Positions 20,501-31,719 of a DNA stretch of 64,000 nucleotides are shown here, one piece after another. This DNA is from Voacanga thouarsii (taxonomy: Eukaryota; Streptophyta; Magnoliopsida; Gentianales; Apocynaceae): NCBI GenBank assembly GCA_026120185.1, contig JANUWF010001783.1:1457001-1521000 (forward strand), written 5' to 3'. Position 1 is the stretch's first letter; the number at the start of each line of letters is the position of its first letter. Below the pieces are notes generated by a model. It was not told where the DNA came from and made no database searches. It saw only the letters and a list, made by a program, of their open reading frames with translations. Position numbers and translations under genes: made by a program.

Positions 20501-21799
20501 TCCCAAACCATTAATTATTTTAAATAACAAATTAAACTTAGCTTATAAACCTACTTATTTATTATTTTACCTTAAAGCTTGGGACACTAGGATCATGGTA
20601 GTAGTGAATTGAGTTGATTTAAAATTAAGGAAGTGGATTGTGGCTTGAATCTGATTAAGATTTATATTTGCCCATGTGGGGTTAGGTCATCTGTCCGAGA
20701 CCTTGTTGTTGTGAGCAAGACTCAGGTAAGCTCCTGCATAAAACATGTTTGATGCAAAATGTTTATTATGGCAAGCCAAGTGTAGAGTGCAAGGACAATC
20801 ATTTATGTAAAGGCAATTGAGGGTTAAATCCTTTCTTATTTGAAACATTTGAATTATTTAAAAGCCAATGAGCAGATTTACTCAAATTCAAACTCTTTCT
20901 AAAACTGATTTTGTTAAAGACTTTGGAAAACCCATAAATTGCCATTTTCAAGTGGTATTGTGTTTTGTTCATTTTCTTCCCAAGTAGGATATGTTACGTT
21001 GAGTACTCAATAAGGGTAGACTGGTAGTACTAGTTTTGAAGAGCAAGAGTGAGTCTTCTGGCAGGAGGCCACATCCAAAAGATAAGCTCAACTTAGAGAA
21101 GTCAGGCCGGTTCGAGCTAGCAGTTTGTTTTATTTCAGTCAAGTGACTGTGTTTTACCGGAATGGAAACCCGGTTGTTGTTTGGGTATAGAGAAGGAGGA
21201 GTATCTTGCCCGGTAGGCCGATCACCTACCTTTTGTCAGTCTGCACAAAGTGTCGGCATTCTGACCGGTTATGGGGCCCAACGTGTGGTAACCCGTAATC
21301 CTTTCTTTCGAGTGGTTGATCTTATAAATTATGTATGACTAGATAAGCCAAAACGCCACTCTTGCTATTAACTAATGTTTGATGCTTGCCAATATTTCTC
21401 TTATAAAGGTTTTACACTTTGTATCCACGAACTGTTTTCACTAAACACCCAAGGCACACACGGACTTACTGAGATTTCTGTCTCATCACCTTTTATCATG
21501 ATTTCAGGTTGATCCTACTGTGGGGATGAGTAGCTAGATTTTGCCTGCTCTGGAAGAATTTTTTCTGACTATTATGTTATGTAATGTTTGGGAGACGAGA
21601 GTGGATGATTTTACTTATAGTTTTATCTTATTAATTTATGGATTCAGTTTTGAAGCATTTTTGGGTTGTAATAAATTTTTAAGTTAAGTATTATTTTGCT
21701 TCAGCAATTTTATTTGTGTGACCTAGTTATAAAGACCCCTTGTCCTTTGGACGGGGCAACATTCCCGGCCCTGGCGAGCTTAGGTAGCGGGGTGTTACA
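17527..21799 (+). repeat. Tekay 3' LTR
   Basis: The 4273-bp LTR matches 7777-12071 throughout, with scattered substitutions and a shorter (CT)n. It carries the second copy of the tRNA-like module (17771-17840). Confidence 0.95.
17771..17840 (+). other. tRNA-like module in Tekay 3' LTR
   Basis: Same sequence as 8021-8090 with one change (tgtaattaatt for tggaattaatt) outside the A- and B-box-like words. Confidence 0.58.
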
Positions 21800-21967
21800 T
21801 ACTCTACCAAAAACTAGCTATCGGGGAGAGAGCTCAGAATCCATTCAAGGAAACCACTTACTCTACCAAAAGCTAGTTGTCAGGAAGAGTGCTCAGAATC
21901 TACTTACTTTATCGCCTTATAGTTATAGATCTAATCTACAACAGAAACTTCCTTATCAGGGACAATG

Positions 21968-21970
<3 letters not shown>
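21800..21970 (-). mobile_element. EPRV continuation beyond the Tekay insertion, rearranged
   Basis: The first five bases are the Tekay TSD. The leader block (cacttactctaccaaaa...agctcagaatc) occurs twice (to 21843 and 21844-21910). It is joined at about 21912 to a 55-bp piece that copies EPRV 1546-1592, from the downstream unknown ORF, in the same orientation. Such scrambling is common in integrated pararetroviruses. Confidence 0.8.
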
Positions 21971-22021
<51 letters not shown>

Positions 22022-22053
22022 TATATACTGTGTATATACACACACACACACAC
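21971..22053. repeat. (AT)n then (AC)n microsatellite, right flank of the EPRV
   Basis: About 24 AT units (to about 22018), a short spacer, then AC units at about 22037-22053. It abuts the EPRV fragment directly and mirrors 566-635. Confidence 0.88.
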
Positions 22054-22169
22054 ATATTCATATACAAAAATTTGAAGGTAATCGGATATACTTTGGCATG
22101 TAATTTCACAAAATATCTACAAAATAATAAAAATATTAAAATATTTCATTCCATAATTAAAATATTAAA

Positions 22170-23900
22170 AAAAATTAAAATCAAAATGTATGGAATAAAA
22201 ATATATATAACAAAAATTAGAATAAAAAAGGAAAAAATAAATCCATGGCAAATCCCTCATAATTGGCTAGGGACTTGCCATAGACTAACACAATCTGTGG
22301 CAAATTGCCACGAATTTACCACGGAAAATAATTAAAGAAATTAAAATGGTATTCCATAGCAGATTGCCATGGATTTGCCACAGAACACATAATAAAATTT
22401 TCTTATTCTTTTTATCACTATTTTACTAACACATAATTTGTATATTCTAAATGGTAATATAGTTAATTGCATTGACATTTTCAATGGCTTTTGTTGTCAG
22501 AAAAAAACAAATTATATCATATCTTGAAATTTGTTTATTTTAATACACACATATATTTCGACACACAAAAATATTATATTCTATTTTAAATTTGTATTAA
22601 TTCTTTTTCAAAAAGAAATAAGTTAGAGATAAAAAAAATTTCTTATGTTTATAAAAAAAAAATTGATCATTTTAATCAAAATCTATGGAATAAAATTGAA
22701 TATAATACAAATTAGAATAAAAAAAGAAAAAATAAATCCGTGGCAAATCCCTCGCATTTTTCTAGGGATTTGCCATGGACGAACATAATATGTAGCAAAT
22801 CCATTACAGATTACCATGGATTTGCCATGGAACAAATAATAAAATTTTCTTGTTCTTTTTATCATTATTATACATAAAGTATAATTTGTATATTCTAAAT
22901 GGTAATATAGTTAATTGCATTGATATTTCCAATGGCTTTTATTGTCAAAAAAAATTATATCATATCTTTAAAATTTATTATTTTAATATACACATATATT
23001 TCGACAAACAAAAATATTACGTTCTATTTTAAATTCATATCAATTCTTTTTCAAGAATAAATAAGTTAGAGATAAAAAAAAATCTTATGTTTATAAAACA
23101 TTTGACCATTTTAATAAAAATTTATGGAATAAAAATAAATAAAATAAAAATTAGAATAAAAAAGGAAAAAATAAATCCGTGGCAAATCCCTCACAATTTG
23201 CAAGGGATTTGCCGAGAGGAATTGCCATGGATTATGACAATTCATGGCAAATCCATGGCATATTGCCACAGAACACATAATAAAAATTTCTTGTTCTTTT
23301 TATCACTATTCTATGTAACATGTAATTTGTATATTCTAAATAGTAATATAGTTAATTGTATAGATATTTCCAATGGCTTTTGTTGTAAAAAAAATATATA
23401 TGTATCATATTTTAAAATTTTTTCATATTAATACACACATATATTTCGACAAACAAAAATATTACATTGTATTTTAAATTCGTATAAATTCCTTTTCAAG
23501 AATAAATAAGTTAGAGATTAAAAAAAAAATTCCTATGTTTATAAAACATTTGACCATTTTAATAAAAATGTATGGAATAAAAATAAAAAAAATAAAAAAT
23601 AGAATAAAAAATGAAAAAATAAATCGTGGCAAATTCCTAGCAAATAATTAATGAAATTTTCTTATTCTTTTTATCACTATTTTACCTAACATATTTTTCG
23701 TATATTCTAAATGGCAATATAGTTAATTACACTGATATAGAAAGATAGAACTAAAAATAGAAAGATAGAAGGAAATGAAAATTTTTTACTACAAATAAGA
23801 AAGAAGATTGTTCAAATCAACTAAAAGTAAGATCGGGAATTTTAAGGTATGGAACAAATATTAATAGAAATTAATATAATAAAAAATAAAAATAAATAAA
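22170..23900. repeat. Long tandem repeat in the CACTA arm, about five degenerate units
   Basis: A unit containing tatggaataaa, then aattagaataaaaaaggaaaaaataaatccgtggcaaatccc in variants, recurs at about 22186, 22684, 23124, 23570 and 23850. Spacing is roughly 440-500 bases, shorter for the last. Each unit also repeats the blocks gtatattctaaatggtaatatagttaattgcattgatattt and cacatatatttcgacaaacaaa in variants. The many short ORFs here are by-products. Confidence 0.8.
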
Positions 23901-23940
23901 TCTGTGGCAAATCCCTAACAAATTGCCATGGATTTGCCAT

Positions 23941-24010
23941 GGAACTAGTTAGAAAATACTTAATTCTGTGGCAAATCCTTGGTGGAATTAAGTATTTCCT
24001 AACTAGTTCC
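23941..24010. repeat. Near-perfect hairpin, 26-bp arms, in the CACTA arm
   Basis: Arms 23941-23966 and 23985-24010 are inverted copies with one mismatch. The 18-base loop contains GTGGCAAATCC, the repeated subterminal word. Confidence 0.85.
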
Positions 24011-24331
24011 GTGGCAATCTGCCACCGATTTACCACGGAATTAATTTGAAAGTAATTAATTTCATGGCAAATTGCCACAAAATTACCACAGAGGTTTGTA
24101 TCAATATTTGACCATTTTTCCATAGACATTTTTCAATGCAAATCGGGGGCTAATTTTTCCCCTATCCTTTTTTTGCTATGGATCTACGAGAAAACGTCTT
24201 TTTCATCGCTAGTTGCTACAATATCCATGGCAAGTCTGACAAATAGCTACGGATTTGCTATAGTTATGTTACCGTGGCAATTTTCTATGTCTTGTCTTTT
24301 TTCGTGGTAGATTTTTGTGACAGATTAACAA

Positions 24332-24344
24332 TTTTCTTGTAGTG
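24332..24344 (-). repeat. CACTA terminal inverted repeat (one end)
   Basis: CACTACAAGAAAA on the minus strand. The expected 3-bp target duplication would be ATA (24345-24347) on this side; the partner end is not in the window. Confidence 0.85.
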
Positions 24345-24590
24345 ATAACTCTAGAAAAATTGATAAAAGAGCTCCAGATAGTGGAAAAAATCATGCAGCC
24401 ATAGTCCAAGTCCTTAATGGCTAAGTCTTGTTCAAGGACTGGGCCCAAGCCCAAAAAGTTCAAGAAAAAGAAGGGTAATGCAGCGGTCCACACCAATGCC
24501 AAGACCAAGAAGAAGTACTTCAAACATAGAAGAATTGAAACTAGAAAAAGGAGTGTCCAGATCTTTTAGCAAAAAAAAAAAAAAAAAACC
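24345..24590 (+). pseudogene. Copia 1 gag, C-terminal fragment
   Basis: The reading KLIKELQIVEKIMQP followed by a lysine-rich stretch (GPKPKKFKKKKGN) resembles the copia gag region just before the zinc knuckle. It ends at an A-tract (about 24572-24589). No intact CCHC motif follows. The minus-strand ORF here that looks like a signal peptide is only the complement of the lysine-rich stretch. Confidence 0.6.
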
Positions 24591-25026
24591 CTATAAGTAA
24601 TGCTTTCTATCTATAGTCAATTATGACGGTTGGATCGTCATGTATTTGGATTGTTGATTTTAGAGTCATTGACTATATCTGTGCTTCCTTATAGGTGTTT
24701 AAGATGATAGGACTACTCAAGAAAGGTGAGCATAGTTTTCGAGTGGGAAATAGAGCAAGAGTATGGACATAAGTAGTGGGAGACCTGGAGATGATTTTTT
24801 GTTGTAATATAGTAGTTTTATTGAAGGATATTTTTATATGCCCAATTTTAAACAAAATTTGATTTCAGTTACAAAACTAATAAATCTGGTATTTCTATCA
24901 ATAGAGATACAGTAACTTTTTGTACTAGGCATACGTATGGTAATTTGTTCTTCATAAACCCTATTAACAATCAAATATATAACAATCAAAGTGAACCTGT
25001 AACAAATAAGAAGAGAAAATGCCAAT
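24591..25026 (+). pseudogene. Copia 1 protease region
   Basis: Degenerate. About 24725-24870 reads GEHSFRVGNRARVWT, then CCNIVVLLKDIFICPILNK, matching the pattern after the protease active site in copia elements (G..S.RVGNGARV, then L..V.YVP.L..NLIS). The active-site Asp-Ser-Gly itself is not recognisable. At least four stops. Confidence 0.55.
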
Positions 25027-25870
25027 GTCAGTGACTCATACTTGTAGCATTAAAGGTTGGGTCATATAAACTCAACTAGGATTCAAAGGTTAATCTATTA
25101 TGGGCCTTTGGAATTATTGAGATTAGAAAATTGGCCTCAGTATGAATCATGTCTTAAGGGAAAGGTGATCAAAAGACCTTTTACCCAAAAGGAAGATAGA
25201 GCCAGAGAAGTATTGAGTTTATTTCACATTGATATATGTGGTCCTTTGTCCACACCAGCAAAAAGGAGATTTTGAATACTTCATCACATTTATGGATGAT
25301 TGTATAAGGTATGGTTAGTTTATTTGATGAGGTACAAGTCTGAAACTTTTGACAAGTTCAAAGAGTTTAAAACTGAAGTGGAGCATTGAATAGGAAAACT
25401 AATCAAAAGCTTTTGACCAGATCGTGGTCGAGAGTATCTCCTGGGTGAGTTCAAAGATTACATAGTTCATTATGGGATAATATGTTAGTTAAGTGCTCTT
25501 GGGACACCCCATCAGAATGGAGTTGTTGAGAGAAAGAACAAGATATTGATCAAAATGATCCATAACATGATATCTCATGCAACTCTTCTAATTTCTTTTT
25601 GGGGATGTACCCTAGAAACAATGGCATACAGTTTAAACTTGGTACCTTCCAAGTCATTACTTAGGACACCCTATGAGATGTGGATTGGGCAAAAGCCAAG
25701 TCTAAATTATCTTAGGATATGGGGATGTCCAACTTATATACTGATCAAAAGAGATAAATTAGAACTAAGATCAGAATTGTGCTGTTTTGTTGGATATCAA
25801 GGGAATAAAAAGGTAAGTACTTTTATCTTCCAAAGGAGTAAAAAGTGCTAGTAAGCACTAATACTAGATA
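25027..25870 (+). pseudogene. Copia 1 integrase
   Basis: The pre-integrase zinc region reads LGHINSTRIQRLI and YESCLKGK (about 25054-25165). The core has DICGPLST, DRGREYL, and GTPHQNGVVERKNK with the third catalytic Glu. Stops interrupt near 25274, 25389, 25417 and 25483. The longest open piece (25546-25851) ends with the GYQGNKK segment typical of the copia integrase C-terminus. The linker to RT (25871-26185) is decayed. Confidence 0.82.
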
Positions 25871-26185
25871 ATTAGAGGATGAACAAAGTACTTCCACCAA
25901 AGGTTCAAGCCGAATGGAACTAATGCAGAAGTTGTCTTTCGAGTCGACTTCTAATAACCTAATTATGGAATAAGAAGGGACGCAACCTAAGGATCCTGTG
26001 CAAATGGAATATCGCCATAGTAGGAAGATATCTAGGGTTCTGGAAAAATAGACTGGAGAGGTCTTCAACCTACTTTCTAACCATCAGGAACAAGTTCCCA
26101 CTAGGTTTGAGGAGGCTATTACTAATGCTAATGCAGACATATGACATGAAGTAATGAAAGTCGAGATTGAGTCTTTGTATTTTAA

Positions 26186-26916
26186 TTAGGTTTTGGATCT
26201 TGTAACTTCATTTAAAGGGATAAAACTCACTGGTATAAATGGGTATACAAGAAAAAGAGAGGTATAGATGGGAAGGTGGATACCTTCAAAGCTAGGCTGG
26301 TGGCAAAGGGTTATACTTAGAAAGAAGTCATCGATTATGAGGAAACCTCTTCCTCTGTAGCTATACTTAAATCCATTCATATCCTCCTAGCCATCGCATA
26401 TCATTATGACAACAAGATATGCCATACAAATGTCAAGACCACTTTTCTAAATAGTCATCTTAGTAAAGATTTTCCTATGTCCCAACCAGAAGGTTTGTTG
26501 CTAAAGGCTAAGAACACATAGTATGCAAGCTTAGGAAATCCATTTATGGTCTTAAACAATCATCAAGAGCATGGAACATTCATTTTGATGAGACTGTAAA
26601 GTTTTATGAGTTTTTCCAAAATAAAGATGAACCATGCGTGTACAAGAAACTAGAAGGCATTAATGTTGTCTTTCTTGTGTTTATACATAGATAACATTCT
26701 ACTTATTGAAAATGATGTAGGGACATTATCATCTACAATAGTTTATCTTTCTAGTCAATTTAGTATGAAGAACTTAAGAGAAGCTAGTTATATTCTCGAG
26801 ATTAAGCTTCTTAGGAATATGACGTATAGAATGTATGATCATCCCCAGCCATATACATTGACAAGATATTAGCCAGGTTTAGCATGGACTCATGTAAAAG
26901 GACTCAAATCCCTTGT
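26186..26916 (+). pseudogene. Copia 1 reverse transcriptase, N-terminal and core part
   Basis: Recognisable words are SVAILKSIHILLAIA, VKTTFLNSHL and the catalytic block, which reads LYIDNILLIEND where copia elements have YVDD (second Asp replaced by Asn). Several stops are present. The domain is cut at 26916 by the TRIM-like element and resumes at 31036. Confidence 0.78.
26912..26916 (+). repeat. Target-site duplication CTTGT, left of TRIM-like element
   Basis: Paired with TTTGT at 31031-31035 (one mismatch). Confidence 0.7.
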
Positions 26917-27842
26917 TGTAACACCCCACATTTCCATGTCATAGTGGGCCTTATCTTCGTGGAATGTCATTCCGTCTAAAATCCTAGACAAGGGATCTTT
27001 ATAACGATTTATAAACTTAAATATACAATGGAATTATTCTAAAACCTTAAGTGAACACATATTCATTATAACAATGAAAATATATCTCAAGCTTTTTACA
27101 ATATATCCCCATAAGGACAAGCAATAATAGTGTCTTCACCATTACACTTTCGTTGCGTACTCTGATCACCAGCTTGTACAATAGAGTCTAAAAACGTATA
27201 GGAAAATGTATGAGTGCTAAACAATCAGTGAGTCTCGTTTGTGCTTATGATTTTTAGATAAAACAGGTTTTATGGTATTTCCCACATTGACAACTTGTAA
27301 ACAATACATGAGATTTCATAATTATTATTAATGCACAACAAACATTTTTCTAACATGGATATTAATGGCTTTTCACAGGAATTATATTCTCGATAGGTAT
27401 TTAATAAGAGGTACTACATTGTGATCTCATTATCATAACACCGATGGGATCTCGTCCCATCTACTCGGAAGGATCTCAATCCAATCGCATAATAGGATTT
27501 CAATCTTTTAATCATAATAGTAACATACACAGCATAAAGCCTGAGACCAATATAATGTAATATTTTCCAAACCAAATCCTTTTCCGAAATTGAATTCTTG
27601 GAGTAGCTCACAAATACATGTTTCATAAAATCATTAAGTAAACACATACTGATATTTAAGGAAAATTACTTGCCAAAACGGTTTACGTAAAATAAATGGG
27701 ACTCACCTTGCTTTGCAATTCTAATTCCTCAAGTCAAGTTTATCAATTTGATAAAATCAATATCACTACTTCTCTATTTCCTCATTTACTCTTTTCTCTT
27801 TTTTATTTTCTTTCATTTCTCCTTTGCTTTCCTTCCTTTCTT

Positions 27843-27845
<3 letters not shown>

Positions 27846-27902
<57 letters not shown>
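27846..27902. repeat. (CT)n microsatellite
   Basis: About 28 CT units inside the LTR; another short tract lies at 27948-27961. The other LTR has only scattered CT at this place. Confidence 0.95.
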
Positions 27903-27905
<3 letters not shown>

Positions 27906-28445
27906 TCTTTCTTTTTTTCTTCCTTTCTCCCTCTCATTTCGCCACCCTCTCTCTCTCTCTCTTACTTCTTTCTTCTCTTGAATCCTCTATTTATAGTGTT
28001 AAGAAGCTTAGGCTAGAAGCTTGGATGAGAGCTTAGGTAAGAAGTAAACAAATATGATAAGGACACTTGGAATGGTGATTCACCATCTCTAGAAACTTTA
28101 GGGACACTTGGCATGGTGACTCATCACTCCTAGGCGGTTATGGAAGATTATGGAAGCTTTTGGAAAACTTTAGAACATTGTGGAAACTTTTGGAAGTTTT
28201 TAGAAGATTATAAAATAACAAAATTAATATAAAATATTAGGATAAATATAATAATTATCTAAACTTTAATAAAGGTTGTGGGTCCCACTTAACACCTTAC
28301 ACTTGCTTTTAATGAAAAGATTAACTAGCCAAACTGGATTTTGCTTCCTAATAATAATAATAATAATAATAATAACAGTGTAATATTCCTAATAATAGTA
28401 ATAGTAAAATATTATGAATAGAATGCATAATAATAACAATTGTAA

Positions 28446-28602
<157 letters not shown>

Positions 28603-28807
28603 GTGTTGATCAAATTAGTAGTAAAATATTCTTGTTAAATATAATATATTTTTATCAAATAAAAGATGATGCTTCTCATAAAATATTAATTTCATAAGTA
28701 ATTATTTTTCTTGAAAATAAAAGAAAATAGCTTTATAAAATTCAATAAAATTCTCAAAAGATCATATAGATAGTAAAATAAATCTCATGTCAGGGCGAGA
28801 TGTTACA

Positions 28808-29092
28808 ATCTCCTCTCTTTTAAGAAATTTCATCCTCGAAATTTGAAAACACTACAATATCTCCAATATCAATTTCTTCAAAATCACTAATCAATAGTGT
28901 TTCCAAAAACTATAAATTTAAACACTTTTCTTCTGTCAATCATTTCCTATGACCACGTCTACAACCACAAGATCAATATCTCCAAAATTCGTAAAATACT
29001 CTAATACCAATTATATTCCTGAAATCATTCACCTAAAATCTCTGATACCACTTCTATCTCTCAAATCGATAACCACTTACTCTGATACCACT
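28808..29092 (-). other. TRIM-like internal region with primer site and purine tract
   Basis: In minus orientation the primer site TGGTATCAGAG (29080-29090) lies two bases after the LTR end. A second TGGTATCAGAG lies at 29039-29049. At the other end is a purine tract, AAAAGAGAGGAGAT (28808-28821), next to the other LTR. No coding potential. Confidence 0.8.
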
Positions 29093-30545
29093 TGCAACAC
29101 CCCACATTTCCATGTCGTAGAGGGCCTTATCTTCATGGGATTTTGGCCCTTCTGAACTCCCAAACAAAGGGTCTTTATAACAATTTATAAACTTAAATAC
29201 ACAATGGAATTATTCTAAAAACTTAAATGAACATGGTATTCATTATAACATTGAAAGTACATCTCAAGCCTTTACAATATATCCCCATCAAGGTAATCAA
29301 TAATAGTTTCTTCACTATTATACTTCCGTTGCGCACTCAGATCACCAACCTATATAATAGAGCCTAGAAACAAATGGGAAAATGTGTGTGTGCTAAACAC
29401 TTAGTGAGTCCCGTGTGTACTCATGATTTTTAGATAAAACAGGATTCATGGTATTTCCCAAATTGAAAACTTGTAAACAATACATGAGATCTCATAATTG
29501 ATATTGATGCATAAAAAATATTTTTCTCACATGGATATTAATGGCTCCTTACTAGAATTATATTCTTGATAAGTGTTTAATAAGTGATACTACATTGTGA
29601 TCTCATTATCAAACACCAATGGGATCTCATCCTATCTACTTGGAAAGATCTCAGTTCAACCACATCATAGGATTTCAATCCTATAATCATAACAATAACA
29701 TACACAAAATAAAGCCTGAAATCAATACAATGTAATATTTTTCAAACTAAACCTTTTTTCAAAATTGAATTCTTGGAGTAACTGACAAATCCATGTTCCA
29801 TTAAATCATCAAGTAGACACAAATTTATATTTAAGGAAAATCACTTGCCAAAACAATTTACATAAAATAAATGGCATTCATCTTGCTATATAGTTCCAAT
29901 TCCTCAAATCAAGCTCATCAAATTTGATAAAATTAATATCACTACTTCTCTATTTTCTCCCTTATTTTTCTCTTTTCTCCTTTGCTTTCCCTAATTTCTT
30001 TCTTCTTTCTCCCCATTCTCTCTATTTTCAGATCTTTCTCTTCCTTTCTCTCTTGTCTTCTTTCTTTCCTTTTTTCTTATTTTCTTTCTTTCTCCTTCTA
30101 ATTGTCACAGGACCTTCTCTCTCTATTGCTTTTTCCTTCCCCCTTATCCTCAATTTATAGTGTTAAGAAGTTTAGGCTAGAAACTTGGATAAAAGCTTAG
30201 GTATGAAGTATATAAATATGATAGGGATACATGGAATGGTGATTTAACTTTTTTAGAAACCTTAGGGACACTTGGCATGGTGACTCATCACTCCTAGAAG
30301 GTTATGGAAGATTATGAAAGCTTTTTGAAAACTTTAGAACATTATGGAAACTTTTGGAAGTTTTTAGAAGATTATAAAATAATAGAATTAACGTAAAATT
30401 TTAGGATAAATATAATAATTATCTAAACTTTAATAAAGGTTGTGGATCCCACTTGACACCTTGCACTTATTTTATTAAAGGTGTGGGCCCCACCTAATTA
30501 ATGAAAAGATTATGTAGCCAATTGGGGTTTTTTTTTCCAAATCGC

Positions 30546-30633
<88 letters not shown>

Positions 30634-31030
30634 GTAAAGGATAAAATTTATAGTGAAATAATATTACTTATATGTAATAATAGTTTAAGATTCCTAATAA
30701 TAGTAATAGTAAAATATTATGAATAGAATGCATAATAATAGCAATAGTAATTTTAGGAATGACAATAATAATATAATAATGATGGTAATAAAAATGTGTT
30801 GATAAGATTTGTAATAAAATATTATAGTTAAATATAATATATATATTTCTTATAAAATATAATATCTCTTTATCAAAGAAAATAAAATAAAATATTTCTC
30901 ATAAAATGTTAATTTCATAAATAATGATTTTTCTTAAAAATAAAAGAAAATAGCTTAATAAAATTCAAGAAAATTCTCAAAAGATCACATAGATAGTAAA
31001 ATAAATCTCCTGTCAGGGCGGGATGTTACA
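29093..31030 (-). repeat. TRIM-like element LTR (5' LTR in minus orientation)
   Basis: The 1938-bp partner of 26917-28807. It carries its own (AAT)n tract at about 30547-30633. It begins TGCAACACC on the plus strand, one base different from TGTAACACC in the other LTR. Confidence 0.88.
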
Positions 31031-31035
31031 TTTGT

Positions 31036-31700
31036 AGACATAGGTTGTCTTTTTCCTCAAAAGAGTGTTTAAAGACGCAAGAGGAGCCCTATGTTTCGGC
31101 TGTGGAAATTCATATATATGCCACGTTGTATAATAGGCCAGATATCTGCTTTGCTTTAAGCTAAGTTTGCATATATTAGTAAAACCCATGGGAGGTCTAT
31201 TGGCAAGCTATAAAGCATATGCTTATGTACTTTAAGGAAACAAAGGATAATATGATGGTTTATAGAGCCAATAGTGGATATGTCTTTATTTTGTTTGGAA
31301 GAGCTATTTCATGGAGAAGTATTAAGCAATCTCGTATTACTGATTCAACCATGAAAGCTGAGTTTAAGGTAGCTTCGAAGGCATCCAAGAAAGTAGTATG
31401 TCTTCAGAAGTTTCTTTTGGAAGTTGGAGCTGTGCTATAAATGGACAAGTCAATTGTATTATATTGTGATAACTCAGGAGTTGTCTCACAATCCAAGGAA
31501 CTAAGAAACCACAAGAAAGGGAAGCACATGAGCTGAAGTACGACATGATCGGGGAATTTATTCAGAGACAGAAAATCGTGGTGAAACAGATTACCTCAGA
31601 AAATAATCTAGTTGATCCATTCACCAAACCTCTAACAGAAAGAGTCTTTAGAAGAAACTTAGATTCTATAGGGGTAGGCACCTATGGACTTATATAGTCT
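31036..31700 (+). pseudogene. Copia 1 reverse transcriptase end and RNase H
   Basis: Continues the RT after the insert (RPDICFALS) and holds the RNase H words: SGYVFILFGRAISWRSIKQ, DSTMKAEFKVA and the LYCDNSG segment. It ends with the LIHSPNL-type tail of copia polyproteins. The ORF at 31219-31440 is the longest open piece. Several stops. Confidence 0.82.
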
Positions 31701-31708
31701 TAGAATGT

Positions 31709-31718
31709 AAGTGGGAGA
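31709..31718 (+). promoter_or_regulatory. Copia 1 polypurine tract
   Basis: AAGTGGGAGA just before the TGTTAGAATG start of the LTR, a common copia arrangement. Confidence 0.8.
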
Positions 31719-31719
31719 T

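Larger units (their letters stand above)
7777..21799 (+). mobile_element. Ty3/gypsy retrotransposon, Tekay/Del chromovirus lineage, complete with TSD
   Basis: The 14.0-kb element has two LTRs of about 4.3 kb (7777-12071 and 17527-21799), a tRNA-Met primer site, an extra acidic ORF, gag with two zinc knuckles, protease, RT, RNase H, integrase and a C-terminal chromodomain, then a purine tract. LTRs start TGTGAAACCCC and end GGTGTTACA. The very long LTRs and the chromodomain after integrase indicate the Tekay/Del lineage. LTRs differ by a few percent by eye, so insertion is not very recent. The coding frame is inactivated by point mutations. Confidence 0.93.
22060..24344 (-). mobile_element. 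CACTA (En/Spm) transposon end with subterminal repeats
   Basis: The minus strand from 24344 starts CACTACAAGAAAATTG, the conserved CACTA-superfamily terminus. Inside it lie many GTGGCAAAT / ATTTGCCAC words in both orientations, the usual transposase-binding array. No transposase ORF is visible, so this is a non-autonomous element or only its arm. DNA right of the terminus is copia gag. Confidence 0.8.

Noticed and set aside
22170..23900. CRISPR-like or satellite array
   Set aside because: Units are hundreds of bases long, degenerate, contain CACTA subterminal words and end at a CACTA terminus, so they are a transposon arm.
24269..24523. Minus-strand ORF with a signal-peptide-like hydrophobic start
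   Set aside because: It is the complement of a lysine-rich stretch of copia gag, and part of it runs into the CACTA terminus.
27696..28036. Ser/Leu-rich ORFs in three frames
   Set aside because: Products of the (CT)n tract in the TRIM-like LTR.
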